Shown here: piece after piece, positions 61,266 through 64,000 of the stretch
Layout of the letters: every line of letters begins with the position of its first letter
Numbering within the stretch: the stretch's first letter is position 1
Assembly (NCBI GenBank): GCA_027405735.1
Contig: JAPEHQ010000001.1
Location: 930,001 to 994,000, forward strand
DNA length: 64,000 bases
Source of the DNA: Mucor racemosus
Taxonomy: Eukaryota; Mucoromycota; Mucoromycetes; Mucorales; Mucoraceae
Direction: 5' to 3'
Made by a program: the position numbers and the translations under genes
Notes under the pieces: generated by a model
Database searches by the model: none
What the model was told of the DNA's origin: nothing
What the model saw: the letters and a program-made list of their open reading frames with translations, nothing else

Positions 61266-62176
61266 TACACTACGGCCTACCTGTGCTGCACAAGATAATT
61301 TCGTTGTGCCCACTGAATACTGTATAGCTAAAAAGATAACACGATGCACACGTGTCATAACAAAAAAACTGCACACGAGCACAATGCTAAGCCTGTATAT
61401 GCAGAATTATAGATTTTGTCCGTGTGCATGACATTATTAATCTCATGTGTGCAAAATTGTAAAATTGCCCATAAGCATAACGTTATCCTTATTTGTGCAT
61501 CATAATGAAATCTAATCATGATCATAATGAGCTGATCGTATGGGCAAAAATTGGTTTGCACATGAGCATCGTGCCGTTCTCAAAATTCCATTGCATTTTT
61601 TACTGAAATGAGGTTTCAAATTACTTTTTTTCTTATTAATATAGATTACAGACGATACAATTCAATAAATTGTTGATGTCAAAGCACAGAGCATAAAGCA
61701 TTACGTGAAACAGCCAACATATTTACAATTATTATCATTTGTAAATATGTTTATAGCTATAATAATGTTTACAGCTACAATGATTTTTGCTCGAGCATAA
61801 ACTTAAATAACATTTACTGTTAATTTTTTTTTATGCAAGCCAAATCTACGATTATAGATGTTAATTTATCACACATGAAATATAAACAAATTAACCGTTT
61901 TTAACCTTACAATTTTAATTTACAATTTTCAGCTATTATAAAAAGATTTGTTTTCAAGTATAGCTACGATCAAAACTATGATTATTAGGCAAAACACTAA
62001 TTTTTCTTTCTTTGTTTTACAGTATATCATTCAAAATTTTATCACTTTTCTGGAATATTTCGTGTGTTTGTAGCTAGGTCTAGCTTTTCATTATTGAGTA
62101 GTAGATACTGCATAAATATTATTGCCTTCGTTTTGATCCGGTAATTAAGAAATACGTCCAACAATACAGCAATAAA

Positions 62177-62329
62177 TTTCACTATGAAGAAAAAATCTCT
62201 TAATTTTCTTAATTGTGCCACATTAAGGAAAATAAAAAACTTTTCATTGCTTATTTTTTTAAATTTTGCCTTATTTTCCTTAATATGGCATAATTTAGAG
62301 AATTAAGGAATTTTTTCTTCATAGTAAAA
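62177..62329. mobile_element. 153-bp foldback element
   Basis: Imperfect inverted ends TTTCACTATGAAGAAAAAAT and ATTTTTTCTTCATAGTAAAA, continuing with TTAATT(C/T)TC blocks. R copies 1 to 3 give the empty site GTAAATAATG. The target duplication cannot be placed uniquely because the site is T/A only. Confidence 0.65.
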
Positions 62330-62786
62330 TAATGAGATTTAACCTTAGAATTCGGTTAAATAAAAATATCAGTCTCTAATATTACGACTGCTACCAATAT
62401 TAAAATATTAGTCCCTTCTGCTAACATGCGTATTCAGATAAAAGAAAAAAATACCAGCTTGATAGTCTGATATGCTTTATCAAACGGTAAATGTATCCTT
62501 AGAATATGAAAACAACAAAAAGGGAGAAACAACATACATCGAAAAGGATTTTCAAGGCTTTACATTATTTAGCGCAATTAAAAACCTGCTAAATTGCTCA
62601 TTTCGACCAAGGAAAAAGCAGTATTACGGCGCATAATAAACCATAAACTAAACAAAACAGAAAATAGGCAGTAACTATTATCGTAGAAGCATACATTTTT
62701 CTACCAAAAAAACCGTCTGTCATATCATACATTCACTAAAAAATTGCAAAAGCGAGCCCGTAGAGCGATGCCATAATTGAGCATAG

Positions 62787-63315
62787 TGTCGTATATTTTC
62801 AGGATTGATAAATATTACTTAAAAAAGAATACAATTATAAAAGAATGAGTAATTAATCAGTTCTTCAACTGTATAATAAAAACAAGATATCGTTTATTTA
62901 GATGTAAAAGTATGGCCTTTTATATTGATTAGACATTGAGATCCTGAGATGTAATTTAAGGCACTATTGAACTATTGGATCTGTTTGATAGTAATCTATG
63001 GATTGAAATGGATCAATCATAATTTAACCGTTCTTGCAGAGCTTGTGAGTTGTGTTGTTTCAATGCTGCGCTAAATATGCTTGGATGTTGATTTGATAAC
63101 TACTTGATTGGTTAACTGCTGGGATGAAATAATGTGGTGTCATAATTGAGGTCCAAGCGTTCTTGGTAATTACTGGATTAAACTTGGTACGCTAGGAGTT
63201 TCTTATATCCGATATCAAGACTTGCACTTCAATACATGTCGTAGTCAATAGATTGTAAGATGTATTGATACTGTAGAAGGTGATAATGTATGATACTAGT
63301 AGGTGGAATACAACA
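62787..63315 (+). mobile_element. Solo LTR, family A, with perfect CATAG duplication
   Basis: 529 bp from TGTCGTATATTTTCAGG to GGTGGAATACAACA, flanked by CATAG at 62782-62786 and 63316-63320. R copies at 2.60 kb and 42.41 kb read straight through GCATAGCAAGATTGAACG, giving the empty site. Confidence 0.92.
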
Positions 63316-64000
63316 CATAGAAAGATTGAATTGCTAAGTCTCTTATAGTATGGTATATCTAAGTTTTAAATAAAAAAGCGTTTCTTTTTTTTAACTTTTC
63401 TTATATTTAACCATGTATAGTCTGAAAATTCAGTTTTTGTAGCGGACATTTTCGGGGCTCATTTCATCCTTACCAACACTCATGATTTTTATCAAAAAAC
63501 AGAAAAATCAAATTTTGATACCAAAATCAACGTTTAAATATACTACATTGTGAGAGAAAATTGTAGTTATAACTAATACTTATATTATAAAAGCTTAATA
63601 TTAAATGTTAAGTAATCAAAATTAGCATTTTTGGCCCAAAAACGGTTTTTTGATTAAAGGATTTTCATGTAATATTTTGCAATAAAAATGTTTATTATTT
63701 TTATCGAGCAAATAGAGCGCTAAATTCTGCATATGTGTATATTTTTTGTTTTTATGATTGATAGTATAATTAACTCTAGATTTGCAAAATCAAAAAAAAA
63801 AAATTAAAAAATGTCAAAATTGATGATCTGGACAAGAATAATTTTTAAAATTAATATTCCGCTTCTAAGCCTTGTTAGTCTTAAAAATAAGAGATTTTAT
63901 AATACTTTAGAACTTTTTCAAGGATTTACGATGCTGCACCTACTTGATCCAAGCTTATCAGTGTAAACCTTTATACATGTTAATATTGTGTGGTAGTGTA

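Larger units (their letters stand above)
61268..64000 (+). mobile_element. Large repeat R, copy 5, runs off the window
   Basis: Starts CACTACGGCCTACCTGTGC and follows the order of copy 1. It contains a small foldback element (62177-62329) and a family A LTR (62787-63315). The window ends inside the conserved 700-bp section. Confidence 0.72.

Overview
The window looks like nuclear DNA of an early-diverging filamentous fungus, most likely Mucoromycota (Mucorales or relatives). This is inferred from strongly AT-rich non-coding DNA, genes split by 45-80 nt introns with GTAAGT-like donors, and fungal-type protein sets (Vtc1, Sin3, a group III hybrid histidine kinase). The exact species cannot be read from the sequence.

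Layout. 1-8.2 kb is repeat-rich and holds no recognisable host gene. 8.2-15.2 kb is a compact block of six genes: a small secreted cysteine-rich peptide (-), an Aurora-type kinase (+), GDP-mannose pyrophosphorylase (-), an unrecognised 332-residue protein (+), anthranilate phosphoribosyltransferase TRP4 (-) and vacuolar transporter chaperone VTC1 (-). The unknown gene and TRP4 converge and their coding sequences overlap by 15 nt. 18.8-23.7 kb encodes the corepressor SIN3 in ten exons. 23.7-43.2 kb is a nested transposon compartment. It contains a mitochondrial cob insertion, a hAT-like element, several large repeat copies, solo LTRs of several families with readable 5-bp target duplications, a MITE with its empty site, and a complete 5.16 kb LTR element that appears to encode nothing. 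43.6-53.7 kb is the highlight: one eight-exon gene on the minus strand for a 3,249-residue group III (Nik1/Os-1 type) hybrid histidine kinase with 27 HAMP-type units. 55.9-56.6 kb is a small homeodomain gene, followed by a tRNA-Glu(CUC) at 58.2 kb. 58.4-64 kb returns to repeats.

Most striking result. Canonical group III kinases have about 1,200-1,350 residues and five or six 90-residue HAMP repeats. Here the repeat block is about 2,440 residues, with 21 exact 92-codon (276 nt) periods inside a single 5.8 kb exon, while the kinase and receiver signatures are intact. Blocks of this array are nearly identical at spacings that are whole multiples of 276 nt, pointing to recent unequal exchange or conversion. 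All exon phases of the gene close without a frameshift, so it is read as an intact gene.

How the genes relate. They are mainly unrelated housekeeping and regulatory genes: mitosis, cell-wall sugar nucleotide supply, tryptophan, polyphosphate, chromatin, osmotic and fungicide signalling. No operon-like logic is claimed. Several share short divergent promoters. Two X-box (RFX-type) sites lie about 0.4 kb upstream of the giant kinase. All identities rest on motif reading by eye; no database search was run.
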